Below, piece by piece: positions 28,577 to 37,446 of a DNA stretch of 41,005 nucleotides; the stretch's first letter is position 1; each line of letters opens with the position of its first letter. The notes under the pieces are model-generated. The model saw only the letters and a program-made list of their open reading frames with translations, was not told the origin of the DNA and searched no databases. The position numbers were made by a program, and so were the translations under genes. Source of the stretch: a virus; IMG/VR virus record IMGVR_UViG_3300020057_000070, positions 1-41,005 of that record; one strand, 5' to 3'.

Positions 28577-31344
28577 GACGCCACCTGGGCCAACTGCCCG
28601 CGCGCCGCGAGCAGGTTGTCGTAGCGGCGCACGAGCGCCTCGTCCACGGACTGCACGATCCGCTCACTGATCTCGTCCGCGTTCGTCGCGTTGGGGAAGA
28701 CGTTGGTGATCGTGATGCCGCCGTTGACCGTCGTAATGCTGTTCGGCGCGGGGACGATGTTGCCGGTGATGTTCGGCGCCCCGATCCCGAACGTGGAGGT
28801 CGGGAGTCCCGGCGCGCCGAGCGGAAGGCCACTGCCCGTGCCTGTGGTCTGTGGTCCCGTCGTCGGGAGTCCGCTCTGCAACACGCCGTTGGCGCCCGCG
28901 AGCAGCGGGACAATCGTGTTCAACAGCGCGAGGAACTGCGGACCGCTCACGCCGATGTCCGCCGCCGACAACCCGCCGCTTTTGAGCTTGTTGAACAGGT
29001 CCTGAATGTTCTTCGTCGCCTGCGCGCGCCCCTCCGCCGTGGATAGGTCCACGTTGAGGGCTTCCGCAAGCGCGGGCGAGAACTGCCCGGCGAGCTTCTG
29101 GAACTCCTGCAGCTTGTTGTCGTCGTCGGTCGTGCCCAAGATGCCGAACCCCTCGGTGACGGCCTGCAGCTGGTCCTCGAAGTTGGCCCCGAACTGGCCG
29201 AACTCCGTCTGCCCGAGCGCCGCGATGATCTGCGGGATCAGCGCGAGAATGAGGCTCGAATCCTTCGTGGTGAAGATCTTCCCGAGGTCGCCGGCGCCGA
29301 TCGAGTCGAAGAACGCCTGGGCGTCCTTCTGGCTGAGCCCCTTCGAGGCTAAGGCCTTGATCAGGTCGCGCTGCAGGACCAGTGCGCCGGCCTGCCGGGT
29401 CGCGGTGCTGCCTTGGGACAGCGTGTCCGCCCGACCCCCGAAGGCGCCGAACACGTCGGTCAGCCCCTGAAACGTTCGGCCCGTCGTGCCGAGGTTGAAG
29501 TTGCCGACCTCGCGCGTCAGGCGCGCGATCGCGTCACTGTTCTTGTTCAGGACGTCGCGGCGCAGCTTCTCGGCCGGGTTGTCCTTGAGCCCCGTGATGA
29601 TGTTGGCGAGCCCACCGACCACCGCCACGAGCGACGACGCATCACCCGCCAACGCCTGGGGGAGCGACGTGGCGATGTTGATCACAGAGGTGAGCGCCGA
29701 GGCAAGGTTACTGTCGAGCACCCCCGCGGCCTGCGCCGCATCGAGGAACCCACGGGCCAGCGTCGCCGCGTTGCTCGCGACCTGCACCGCGTTCGGCTTG
29801 GCGCCAGCCAGCTCCGCGCCCATCCGCTTGTTCGCCTCGGCCGCTTCCTTGGCCGACTCAGCGAGTTGATCGGCAGGGGGCAGGAGGTCGCTCAGGTCGC
29901 GCTTGTGCTGCTGCACCGCCGCGTTCAGCGCCTGCCACTGTTCCAGGGGGATCCGGCCCCGGAGCTGCTCGAGGAGGCGCTGCATCGCGTCGGTGGTCAG
30001 GCCCAGCGCCCGCGCCGTCGCCTCGCCGAGGTTGACCTGCAGCTCGGTGGCCAGCAGTTCCGCGACACCTCGCGCGTCGTCCGCCTGCTTCTTGTTCTCC
30101 TTGCCCAGCCACTTCCCGAGGTCCTCGAGCTGCTTCCGCGTCTCCTTGTTCCACTTGTCGCGGGCGTCGCTGAGCGCCTTGGCCTGCTTCTCCTCCTCCG
30201 CGGCCCGCTTCTTCAGCTCCTCGGCCGACACCGTCGTGACCTTCGTCTGCGACGTCGTCACCGCCGCCACCTGCGCGGCGCCCGACGTCTTCGTCAGCCC
30301 GACGATCTCGAGCTCCTGCTCTTCCTTGACCTGCAGCAGGATCTTCGTGTAGTCCTGGGATTGCTTCACCTGCCGGCGCCCCTCCACCACCAGCGTATCG
30401 CCCAGCGCCGACACCTTGTCGCCGAAGAACGGGATGAAGTCGCCGGCGCCTTTGAGGAGGAGCCCGAGCTGCTCGAGCGTCTTCCCCTTGATCAGCACCA
30501 CCGTGTTCGGGATCTGCTCGAAGAAGTACGCGGCATCGACGGCCAGCAGCTGGATCCCGCCGACGAACGCCGCGATCCCATTCGAGAGACTGGTGAGCCC
30601 CGGCAGCACCGCGAGGAGCGCCGGCGTCAACGCCGCGCCGAGGGCCGCCGCGCTCGCCTGCAACTGGTTCGTCAACTGCTCCTGCTTCCCCGCCGCGCTG
30701 GTGAGGTAGTCCAGGTACGAGCCCCCGACCTTGCCACCGTCCGTGATCGCGGCGTTGAGCAGCGCCTGCGCCTTCTGCTGGTCGTCCAACTTGCCCGCCG
30801 TGGTCCCGATCACCGCCGCGTACTCCGCGTACAGGACGCTCGGGTTTTTCCCGAACAGCTTGTCGGTGCCCTCGTCGATCCCGAGGATCGATTGCTGCAC
30901 CGCCGTCAGCGTCTGCGCCGCCGAAAGCCCCTTGGCGGCGCCCAGGTTCAGGAACGCCTCGAGTCCAGTCGACGCTTTCCCCACGTCACCAGCCTTGACG
31001 GCCAGCTTCGTGAGCTCCACGGCGAAATCGTTGGCGAGCGTCGCGTTGAGCGAGAACATCGCCTGCGCGCGGAGGCTGATCTGCTGCAGCGCCTCCAGGG
31101 AGACGCCGGTGATCTTCGCCGTGCCGTCCAGCTTGCGCGTCGACGCCTCGAACTCGTTCGACGCTTGCACCGCCTTCCCGAGACCCGCGAGCAAGCCGGC
31201 GAACCCGATCCCCTGCACGAGCTGATTCTCCAGCAGCTTCTTGGCCTGCGTGCCGAGGGACTTGAGCGAGGACCCGGCCTTGTTGGCCGCCTTGCTCACG
31301 TCCTCCTCGCCGCGGATCCGGACTAGGACGTCACGCAATCCCAT
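28573..31344 (-). CDS. Tail tape measure protein
   Basis: A 923-residue, mostly helical protein, the longest gene in the window. It starts MGLRDVLVRIRGEEDVSKAA with a coiled-coil region, has long Ala/Leu/Gln helices, a central hydrophobic domain (LTPALLAVLPGLTSLSNGIA, AFVGGIQLLAVDAAYFF) and a charged 'SAEELKKRAAEEEKQAKALS' helix. Tape measures set tail length at about 1.5 angstrom per residue, so a tail near 140 nm is expected (family rule, not measured). It follows the G/T chaperone genes and precedes Dit. ATG 31344 overlaps the T-like gene by 14 bases. Confidence 0.9.
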   Translation of the reverse strand: MGLRDVLVRIRGEEDVSKAANKAGSSLKSLGTQAKKLLENQLVQGIGFAGLLAGLGKAVQASNEFEASTRKLDGTAKITGVSLEALQQISLRAQAMFSLNATLANDFAVELTKLAVKAGDVGKASTGLEAFLNLGAAKGLSAAQTLTAVQQSILGIDEGTDKLFGKNPSVLYAEYAAVIGTTAGKLDDQQKAQALLNAAITDGGKVGGSYLDYLTSAAGKQEQLTNQLQASAAALGAALTPALLAVLPGLTSLSNGIAAFVGGIQLLAVDAAYFFEQIPNTVVLIKGKTLEQLGLLLKGAGDFIPFFGDKVSALGDTLVVEGRRQVKQSQDYTKILLQVKEEQELEIVGLTKTSGAAQVAAVTTSQTKVTTVSAEELKKRAAEEEKQAKALSDARDKWNKETRKQLEDLGKWLGKENKKQADDARGVAELLATELQVNLGEATARALGLTTDAMQRLLEQLRGRIPLEQWQALNAAVQQHKRDLSDLLPPADQLAESAKEAAEANKRMGAELAGAKPNAVQVASNAATLARGFLDAAQAAGVLDSNLASALTSVINIATSLPQALAGDASSLVAVVGGLANIITGLKDNPAEKLRRDVLNKNSDAIARLTREVGNFNLGTTGRTFQGLTDVFGAFGGRADTLSQGSTATRQAGALVLQRDLIKALASKGLSQKDAQAFFDSIGAGDLGKIFTTKDSSLILALIPQIIAALGQTEFGQFGANFEDQLQAVTEGFGILGTTDDDNKLQEFQKLAGQFSPALAEALNVDLSTAEGRAQATKNIQDLFNKLKSGGLSAADIGVSGPQFLALLNTIVPLLAGANGVLQSGLPTTGPQTTGTGSGLPLGAPGLPTSTFGIGAPNITGNIVPAPNSITTVNGGITITNVFPNATNADEISERIVQSVDEALVRRYDNLLAARGQLAQVAS

Positions 31345-31621
31345 GAGCCACTCGCTCGTCAGCGTGAGCCATCTGGTCAGCGGCGGACCCGCCGCGCCCC
31401 ATCGCGGTCGCCCGCGCGAGGTGGAGCCGTTCGGCGGCCTGCTGGCGCTGCACCTGCTCGCTGTACGGATACACAGCGCGGTACTCGATCACCCCGTCGT
31501 GCGTCCCCCAGCGCGTGCGGTCGTGCACGAACGCGCCGCCGAAGTGGCGCGCGAGTGTAGCCACCGCTTCATAGAGCGAGGGCCCCGCCTCGGTACGCGC
31601 ATGACGCGGCGCGGTGTTCAT
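31331..31621 (-). CDS. Tail assembly chaperone, second frame (T-like)
   Basis: From ATG 31621 this gives 96 residues (MNTAPRHARTEAGPSLYEAV ... ). The same frame stays open far upstream (to 31951), and the residues just before the ATG (PPDEWDKLADM) look like real coding, which argues that translation also enters from the G-like gene by a -1 frameshift. In lambda, gpG and the frameshift product gpGT bind the tape measure before tail tube assembly. Position between tail tube and tape measure fits. Confidence 0.7.
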   Translation of the reverse strand: MNTAPRHARTEAGPSLYEAVATLARHFGGAFVHDRTRWGTHDGVIEYRAVYPYSEQVQRQQAAERLHLARATAMGRGGSAADQMAHADERVAHGIA

Positions 31622-31971
31622 GTCGGCGAGCTTGTCCCACTCGTCGGGAGGGCGCTGGTCTGCTCGTGCCCCACGCCCAGGGATAGCAAGAAATCCACAA
31701 TCACGGCCTGGTACGCCCCGGGCTCCAGCGCGAGGATCTTCCGCACCGGGTCCCAATGCGGGAACGCCAGATAGAGCGCCGTCCACGGGAAGGCGAGCCG
31801 GAAGAGCCGCCGCCACCGCGCCGCCTGCTCGCGGTGCGCGCAGCGATCCAGCCCCGTGAGTGTGTCGGCCACCGCGAGCGCCGAGACAGGGCGCGCGGTC
31901 CAGGTGCGCCCCCCCTCGGTATACGTCCATGGCTCGCGAGTCTCGCGCCATGCGTCGGCAGAGAATGGCAT
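31618..31971 (-). CDS. Tail assembly chaperone, first frame (G-like)
   Basis: A 117-residue protein (MPFSADAWRETREPWTYTEG; LFRLAFPWTALYLAFPHW). ATG 31971 overlaps the tail tube gene's TGA. Its last residues (QTSALPTSGTSSPT) are low in information, while the -1 frame over the same bases looks coding. A slip site GTG GGG C (31674-31668) lies 16 codons before the stop and allows Gly-tRNA to re-pair in the -1 frame. Confidence 0.72.
   Translation of the reverse strand: MPFSADAWRETREPWTYTEGGRTWTARPVSALAVADTLTGLDRCAHREQAARWRRLFRLAFPWTALYLAFPHWDPVRKILALEPGAYQAVIVDFLLSLGVGHEQTSALPTSGTSSPT
31668..31674 (-). promoter_or_regulatory. Candidate -1 programmed frameshift site
   Basis: GTGGGGC on the coding strand: after reading GGG the P-site tRNA can slip back one base onto another GGG. 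The -1 frame is then open through the T-like gene. It is not the classic XXXYYYZ heptamer, so the exact site is tentative. Confidence 0.4.
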
Positions 31972-33002
31972 CAGGTGAACAGGACCGCCATGTCGTCGTA
32001 CGCGATGGGCGACGACGCCGATGGCTTGAACGTCAAGTCCCAGCAGGCGGCGCGGCCGTTGGCACTCGGCTGCACGTTGAACAACTGCGCGTTGTTGAAC
32101 TGATGCTGCCACCGGTTGTACTGCGTGCTCCCGAACGTGACCGCGACCGTGATCTTGGTCCCCGCTTCGCGCAATTTGATCGGGTCGAGGCCCGCCGAGG
32201 TGTGAAACGGCGACCCCACAAACGCGGTGTCCTCGACCGTGCACGTGAACTCGGGGCTGTAGCCGCCCGGGATGAAGCCCTCGTGCCCCGTGCCCGACGT
32301 GAGCGCGACGCGCGGCTCGATCGTGCGATTCAGACTGAACGAGCCGGCGTAGATCACCGCGTTCGTGGTAAACGACCCGATCACCATCGCGATCCCATTC
32401 GCCGTCGGCGGCTCGATCGACAAATTGGGGTACGTGATGCTCGGCAGCGTCACGTCGGTCACGTCGCCGTTCGCGATCCCAGAGATCGCGAATGTGTGCG
32501 TCGGTGGCCCCGGGTTGTCGAAGGTGTACGACCAGTTGGCGATCACCCCCTTGAGCGGCCACAACTCCCCACGCGCGTACACCCCCATCGAGGCCGAGCC
32601 GTAGGCGCTCGTCGCATTGGTGGGGTAGTAGCTGTAGGCCTCGGACCCTGACGTCGTGGTCAGCGTCGGGCTGAACCCCGCGATCCGGAGCAGGAGGTCG
32701 GCGAGCGCCGGCTTGTTCGCGGCAGTGTACGCGGCGCCGAACCCCTTGAACCGAACCGGTAGATCCCCGGTGAACGACTTGCCGCCTGGCGTCGCCAGGG
32801 GCAGGTCCGACAAGTTGCCGGGATTGACCCCGACCTTGCCATCGAAGGCGTAGGTGATCGTGAGCGGCGCCCCGACATTCCTGTCGGCGAACGACAGCTG
32901 GAGTCCGTCGCTCGTGGTGGCGAGTGCGACCGAGGTCCCGTAGGTCGTCTCGATCTTGGCGAGCGCCCCCAGCACGTTGATCAGTTTTGCGGCAGCAGGC
33001 AT
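31971..33002 (-). CDS. Major tail (tube) protein
   Basis: A 343-residue beta-rich protein: 'MPAAAKLINVLGALAKIETT', 'LQLSFADRNVGAPLTITYAF', SYYPTNATSAYGSASMGVYARG, and 'GGYSPEFTCTVEDTAFVGSP'. It has the size and composition of siphovirus major tail proteins and sits between the tail terminator-like gene and the G/T chaperones. It should form the tail tube. Confidence 0.8.
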   Translation of the reverse strand: MPAAAKLINVLGALAKIETTYGTSVALATTSDGLQLSFADRNVGAPLTITYAFDGKVGVNPGNLSDLPLATPGGKSFTGDLPVRFKGFGAAYTAANKPALADLLLRIAGFSPTLTTTSGSEAYSYYPTNATSAYGSASMGVYARGELWPLKGVIANWSYTFDNPGPPTHTFAISGIANGDVTDVTLPSITYPNLSIEPPTANGIAMVIGSFTTNAVIYAGSFSLNRTIEPRVALTSGTGHEGFIPGGYSPEFTCTVEDTAFVGSPFHTSAGLDPIKLREAGTKITVAVTFGSTQYNRWQHQFNNAQLFNVQPSANGRAACWDLTFKPSASSPIAYDDMAVLFT

Positions 33003-33014
33003 TGGCGGCCCCCG

Positions 33015-33536
33015 TTAGGCGAGAGTGTCCCGGCAGCGTACGGTCAGGTAGACCGCCGCCGACCCGGTTGCATCGTCCAGCGCTGGCGCGACACGTGCCG
33101 CCGACAGCGCCGTAATGACTTGCAGCTGCACCCCGTTCCGACTGCACGCGGCCACAGCCGCGGCGTTGGATGGGTCAAACAGCGCTTCCACGCTCTGGAG
33201 CGTGGCGCGCGAGGTGTAGTAGAGGTCCCGCACGAGCGCAGACGGGCTGGTGCCCTTGCGCTGGATCGTGATCTCCAGCGGCACGTCCGCGTCGTGGGTG
33301 TAGGTGGCCGCCTGCCCGTCGAGGGACCGGATCTCGCCGGCCACCACCTTCAGGAACGGCGCCACGGGCGGCCGGTCGATCGCCGCGTCGTCATCGCGCG
33401 TCTCATCGTAGACCGCAAGCGCCCCACTCGGCACGGCATCGCTGCCGTCCAGGTCGAGCGCTGCGAGATGCGCGTCGACGCCGTAGCTTGCATGTTCCAG
33501 CCAGTCCGCCACGGCGCGCACGACCTCGAGGATCAT
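33015..33536 (-). CDS. Tail terminator-like protein
   Basis: A 173-residue protein (MILEVVRAVADWLEHASYGV; VPLEITIQRKGTSPSALVRD; AAVYLTVRCRDTLA). Position directly before the tail tube gene and the mixed alpha/beta pattern fit the tail terminator (gpU-like) role, which caps the tube and joins it to the neck. Sequence similarity itself is not decisive. Confidence 0.6.
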   Translation of the reverse strand: MILEVVRAVADWLEHASYGVDAHLAALDLDGSDAVPSGALAVYDETRDDDAAIDRPPVAPFLKVVAGEIRSLDGQAATYTHDADVPLEITIQRKGTSPSALVRDLYYTSRATLQSVEALFDPSNAAAVAACSRNGVQLQVITALSAARVAPALDDATGSAAVYLTVRCRDTLA

Positions 33537-33838
33537 GACGCCACCTCGGCCAGCACGAGCTCCGTCAGCTCCCCGTCGCTGGCGAGCTGCACGTCGCGCA
33601 CGGTGTACGTCGTGGTCCCCACCCGAGCCGTGGCGTGACGTGCCACCACGCCGATGACCGCCGTGGGCACGGTGGCCACGGTGACGCGACGGAGCGTGTC
33701 GGCCCCGCTCGCGTCCTGCAACACCCGATCGTCCTGCTGGATCGGGCCGATCGCGGAGACCGACCCGATGGTAATCGTCTGCGCGTTAGGCGCCCGACGG
33801 CAGACCATCACGGCCTCCCGCGCCCAGCGCGCGCTCAC
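33533..33838 (-). CDS. Head-tail joining protein
   Basis: A 101-residue beta-rich protein: RAPNAQTITIGSVSAIGPIQ, then 'QDASGADTLRRVTVATVPTA', and TTTYTVRDVQLASDG. It has the size and pattern of small gpFII-like head-tail joining proteins. GTG 33838 overlaps the preceding TGA, and the next gene's ATG overlaps its stop. Confidence 0.6.
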   Translation of the reverse strand: MSARWAREAVMVCRRAPNAQTITIGSVSAIGPIQQDDRVLQDASGADTLRRVTVATVPTAVIGVVARHATARVGTTTYTVRDVQLASDGELTELVLAEVAS

Positions 33839-34068
33839 GATTTCCCCCGGCGGCGCACCGACGGATCCCGATGCTCGACCACGGGGTCGTTGTGCGTGAC
33901 CATGGCCGACGGCACCGGTGGCCCGGCATCCCCCTCGTCGACACGCACCGCATGCTGGTACCCGTGGACGAGGAGAAACGCGTCCCGCTCCGAGACATCG
34001 ACGACGTCGCCGACGTCGATGTCCCGGAGCTGCCACACGAACGACTTGATCGCCCGGACGGTGGGCAT
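33835..34068 (-). CDS. Small neck or head-completion protein
   Basis: A 77-residue protein: MPTVRAIKSFVWQLRDIDVG then DVVDVSERDAFLLVHGYQHAVR. The middle is the familiar 'xxGDVVDVSExDAxxLVxxGxA' pattern found directly downstream of major capsid genes in many phages, often annotated as hypothetical or a head-decoration/connector element. ATG 34068 overlaps the capsid gene's TGA. Confidence 0.65.
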   Translation of the reverse strand: MPTVRAIKSFVWQLRDIDVGDVVDVSERDAFLLVHGYQHAVRVDEGDAGPPVPSAMVTHNDPVVEHRDPSVRRRGKS

Positions 34069-35993
34069 CAGACGAGCGCATCCTTGGTCACTACAAAGGA
34101 CTTCGGATGGCGTGCGTTGCAGTCCACCATCGAGAGCCCGATGATTCGCACCATGCCCTGATCGGCCAGTGAGTACGGATCCACGGTCACGTCGAGCGCC
34201 TCGCCCCACGACGCCAGGATGAATTCCTGCCAGTTGCCGAACACGACGCCGTGGCAGATCGTGGTGCTCGTGCCCTTCGTTAGGTTCGACGGCACCTGGT
34301 TGGAGACCAGCGCCGAATACCCGTTGAGCGTTCCGTTGTCTGCCCAGACGTAGTCCGCGCCGGCGACGGTGTTCTTGAGCGTCGTCTTGAGCTTGCCGCG
34401 CATGCCCGGGGTGACGAGGAATCCGAGACGCCCCTGCGACGCGTTGTTGATCGACTGCTTCGTTTCGTACGAGACGACGTTGGCCCAGGTGGGGGCCAGT
34501 CCGTTCGTCCCCATGACCTCGGTCTCGACGCCCGACAGGTTGAGGATTCCGGTCGGCTGACTTCCCGTGCCGGCGCCACTGATGCCACCGGAGTCAATCC
34601 CGAGCGCGGCGATCATGCCAAGATCCTCGCGGACGAACTGCTCGGCGCCGAAGGAGCTCTGCACCAGGAACTGCTTCGAGTACGCGGTCGCGCCCATTCC
34701 CGTCTTCGGCGACAACGTGAACGTATCTAGGGTCGCGGCGCTCAGCGCCTTGGCCGTCGACGGGTTTTCCCCCTCCCACGTCCAGGTGTTCGCCGTGATC
34801 TGGCGCGGGAACGACAGGCTGCCCGTGAGCCCCGGCAGGTACCGCACGCCGAGCTGGAGGAGCGCCGACTCGTTGCGCAGAATCTCCACCAGGTCCTGCA
34901 CCGACGTCTCGACACCGGCGCCACCGAGCGACGTGGTGGTCGCCACGTTGCCGGTCACCGAGGCGCGCATCGCCGTCGCGGTCTGACGGTCCGCCGTGAG
35001 CGAGAGCGGGATGTGGATGCCGCGCGGCGTGCGGCCGGTGCGTGTCGAGATCTCCTGCGAGATCTCGCGCTCGAACCCGGCGTCGACCTTGCCGGCAAAC
35101 TCCGGGATGCTGGCGGCCAGTGCGCGCATGACGGAATAGCGACGCTGTTCCTTCTCGGTCAGGTCGATGCGACCGGCCGGCACCGCGGCGGCCGCGGAGA
35201 GCATGTTGGCCTTGAAGACTTCCTGGGCCATACGACTGGAGCTCCAGTCGTCGCCGTACGCCGTCGTCATGAGCTCGGCGCGCCTCGCCGGATCCGTGAC
35301 GAGCTGCGCGATGTTCGCGATCTCGGTGCCACGCTGCTTGCGTTCCGCGTCGTAGTCGCGCACGACTCCGACGGGTGCGGCCCCTGCAGCCGGGGCCTGG
35401 ACTTGCTCAGGCATGATGTTCTCCTCAGCCACACGGCTGGTGGGGGTCACGATCACCGGGTATTCCTGCTCGCCTGACGCGGCCCGGCCCGCGCCGACAG
35501 TGATGTCGGCCGGAACCGGCACGGTGCTGCCCTCCATCAGGGCCCAACGCGTGACGCGGTAGGTGTCCCCGCGCTCATCGCTCGTCTCCAGCTTCATCTC
35601 CAGCACGCGGTAGCCGATGCTGATGTTCGGCATGATGCCCCCGCGGATGTCCGCGAAGACCCACCCAGCGTCTGGGTGATTCCCCTGGCGTGCCATCGCG
35701 CGGAGCTTCTTGTCCTTCCCGAGCCGCACATCCTCGAGCAACCCGATCTGCGCGCGCGTGTCGTTGTCGTGCGACATCAGGAACGGCAGTCCCTGACGCG
35801 CGTATGAAAGGTCGATCGCCGCGGCCGTGTGGTCGAGGATCTCCCGCCCGAACCAGCGATCAACGGGCTGCTCGGACGACAGCGAGATCGGGATGCGCGC
35901 GTCGCCGTCGGCGCGCGTTTCCAGTGCGTCCTCGTCCAGCGCCAGCCTCATCGCCCGATGCTGCGTCGGCAGCGTCTTCGGCGTCGGTGCCAT
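34068..35993 (-). CDS. Prohead protease fused to HK97-type major capsid protein
   Basis: A 641-residue fusion. Residues about 30-165 are a U35/S78-type prohead serine protease: the His in LPFLMSHDNDTR (H75) and the Ser in NISIGYRV (S125) are in the expected places. After a linker, residues from about 240 form an HK97-fold capsid protein: 'SVMRALAASIPEFAGKVDAG', 'FPRQITANTWTWEGENPSTA', 'YSKQFLVQSSFGAEQFVRED', 'QPTGILNL' and GNWQEFILASWGEALDVTVD near the end. The protease should cleave itself from the capsid domain during maturation. The first ~45 codons overlap the portal gene in another frame. ATG 35951 is an alternative start. Confidence 0.92.
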   Translation of the reverse strand: MAPTPKTLPTQHRAMRLALDEDALETRADGDARIPISLSSEQPVDRWFGREILDHTAAAIDLSYARQGLPFLMSHDNDTRAQIGLLEDVRLGKDKKLRAMARQGNHPDAGWVFADIRGGIMPNISIGYRVLEMKLETSDERGDTYRVTRWALMEGSTVPVPADITVGAGRAASGEQEYPVIVTPTSRVAEENIMPEQVQAPAAGAAPVGVVRDYDAERKQRGTEIANIAQLVTDPARRAELMTTAYGDDWSSSRMAQEVFKANMLSAAAAVPAGRIDLTEKEQRRYSVMRALAASIPEFAGKVDAGFEREISQEISTRTGRTPRGIHIPLSLTADRQTATAMRASVTGNVATTTSLGGAGVETSVQDLVEILRNESALLQLGVRYLPGLTGSLSFPRQITANTWTWEGENPSTAKALSAATLDTFTLSPKTGMGATAYSKQFLVQSSFGAEQFVREDLGMIAALGIDSGGISGAGTGSQPTGILNLSGVETEVMGTNGLAPTWANVVSYETKQSINNASQGRLGFLVTPGMRGKLKTTLKNTVAGADYVWADNGTLNGYSALVSNQVPSNLTKGTSTTICHGVVFGNWQEFILASWGEALDVTVDPYSLADQGMVRIIGLSMVDCNARHPKSFVVTKDALV

Positions 35994-37446
35994 TGTTCGT
36001 GTTGCCTCCTGCCACCGCGGTCCGCGGGGGCGAAACGTCCAGGTCCTTCTCCTCGGCGTAGTCCTGCTCTTCTTCCAACTCGTCCCACAGATCCCACAGG
36101 TCGTCGCCGCGCTTGGCCACGATCCGCTGCCGGCTGTTGATCCCGAGCGCCAGCTCGATCTCGGCGACCTCGGCGTCCTCGAGCGGTTTCGGGCTGACCC
36201 AGGAGCGCGGCTGCCACCGATGGGTGGCCGCCTTGGCCACGTCGTAGCCCGGCACGGTGAGCAGGCCCGTCAGCACGGCGGCCGGGAGCCACGCCTGAAA
36301 CACGCGCTCGCACCACTGGTCCTCGAACCACTGCTGGAGCGACATCCACTGCTCCTGCTCTTCGGCACGGCCGACGCGCATCGACGACATGTTGGCGTCC
36401 GACAGGTCATTCGCGAGCATCGAGTACGACGCCCCCAATCCCGCCGCGAGCCCACGCAACACGGCCTTTGTGAAATCGGGGTAGTTGTCTGTCGGTTGGG
36501 TAGAGGCCCACGCCTGAAACTCTTGATTCATCCCCAGGTATTTCACGACGCCTGGGTCGGCCTCGAACTCCTGATCGGTGTCCGGGGTCTCGACCTCACC
36601 ATCCTGCGACTTGGTGGTCACGAATCCCATCGTGCTTGCGGCCGCGCGCAACGCGACGACGCTGGCTTCCTGCGCGCCGTCCAGGTGCTTGAGGTCGCGC
36701 ATCGCGACCGCCAGCTGCGAGACGCCGCGCGTCAGGTCCACCCGCTCGTCCCACAGCGCGAGATGGATCACCTGCGACGCCGGCACCACGTCGTAGGCCC
36801 GGCGTCCGGCGCCCTGGCGTGCGAACTCGCTTGGATGGTTCCGCAGGATGTGGTACGCGACCGGCGCCCCGCAGTGGTCGATCTCGACTCCGTAGCGGAT
36901 CTCGTTCCGCCCGTCCCTCGCGGCCCGCGTGAGCGACTGGTCGAGCCGGTCTGCATCGATCGGCTGCAGGGTCAGGCCAAACGGCCGCGACGGGTCGAGC
37001 ACGAGCTGGACGAGCGCTTCACCCCCGGTCACCCACTCGGCGATCGAGAGTCGCATCAGGCTGACCAACGAGTGTTTCCCCGTCGTGGAGCACAGGGCAG
37101 GGCGGCTCCACGCCTGCCATGCGACCCGCACGGCATCATTGATCTCGTCGCGCGGCTTGCCGTTCGCGAACGTGTTGGTCGGGATCAGCCGCAGCCCCTT
37201 GGGCCCGACGATGTGGTTCTGCGCCATTTTGACGAACCGGCGCGCATACACGTTGTTCCGCGCGAGGTCGCGTCCGCGGGCGCGGAGCCGGAGGAGATCG
37301 CCCTCAAGCTCCTTGTCGCCGCTGAGCGGCTGCCGCACCCAGTCGAGGTTCAGTCGGTTGAGTGCCGCGCCGACGTAGTGCCGCTGCGTCGGACGCGGGG
37401 CACGCTGGAGCCCGAAGGCCCGCAGGACGCGATCAGGCCACGCCAC
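35860..37446 (-). CDS. Portal protein, lambda family
   Basis: A 528-residue protein with lambda-portal features: LNLDWVRQPLSGDKELEGDL near the N-terminus, 'RARGRDLARNNVYARRFVKM' then AQNHIVGPKGLRLIP, 'WVTGGEALVQLVLD', 'QPIDADRLDQ', 'VIHLALWDERVDLTRGVSQL', and 'SYSMLANDLSDANMSSMRVG'. It forms the dodecameric ring at one capsid vertex through which DNA enters. The C-terminal ~45 residues are acidic and then basic low-complexity and overlap the protease start by 134 bases. Confidence 0.93.
   Translation of the reverse strand: MAWPDRVLRAFGLQRAPRPTQRHYVGAALNRLNLDWVRQPLSGDKELEGDLLRLRARGRDLARNNVYARRFVKMAQNHIVGPKGLRLIPTNTFANGKPRDEINDAVRVAWQAWSRPALCSTTGKHSLVSLMRLSIAEWVTGGEALVQLVLDPSRPFGLTLQPIDADRLDQSLTRAARDGRNEIRYGVEIDHCGAPVAYHILRNHPSEFARQGAGRRAYDVVPASQVIHLALWDERVDLTRGVSQLAVAMRDLKHLDGAQEASVVALRAAASTMGFVTTKSQDGEVETPDTDQEFEADPGVVKYLGMNQEFQAWASTQPTDNYPDFTKAVLRGLAAGLGASYSMLANDLSDANMSSMRVGRAEEQEQWMSLQQWFEDQWCERVFQAWLPAAVLTGLLTVPGYDVAKAATHRWQPRSWVSPKPLEDAEVAEIELALGINSRQRIVAKRGDDLWDLWDELEEEQDYAEEKDLDVSPPRTAVAGGNTNNGTDAEDAADAASGDEAGAGRGRTGNARRRRRAHPDLAVVRAAR

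Noticed and set aside
29413-31326. A 637-codon open frame on the plus strand
   Set aside because: It lies opposite the tape measure gene and is rich in Arg, Leu and His, as expected of a high-G+C shadow frame. It has no domain features.
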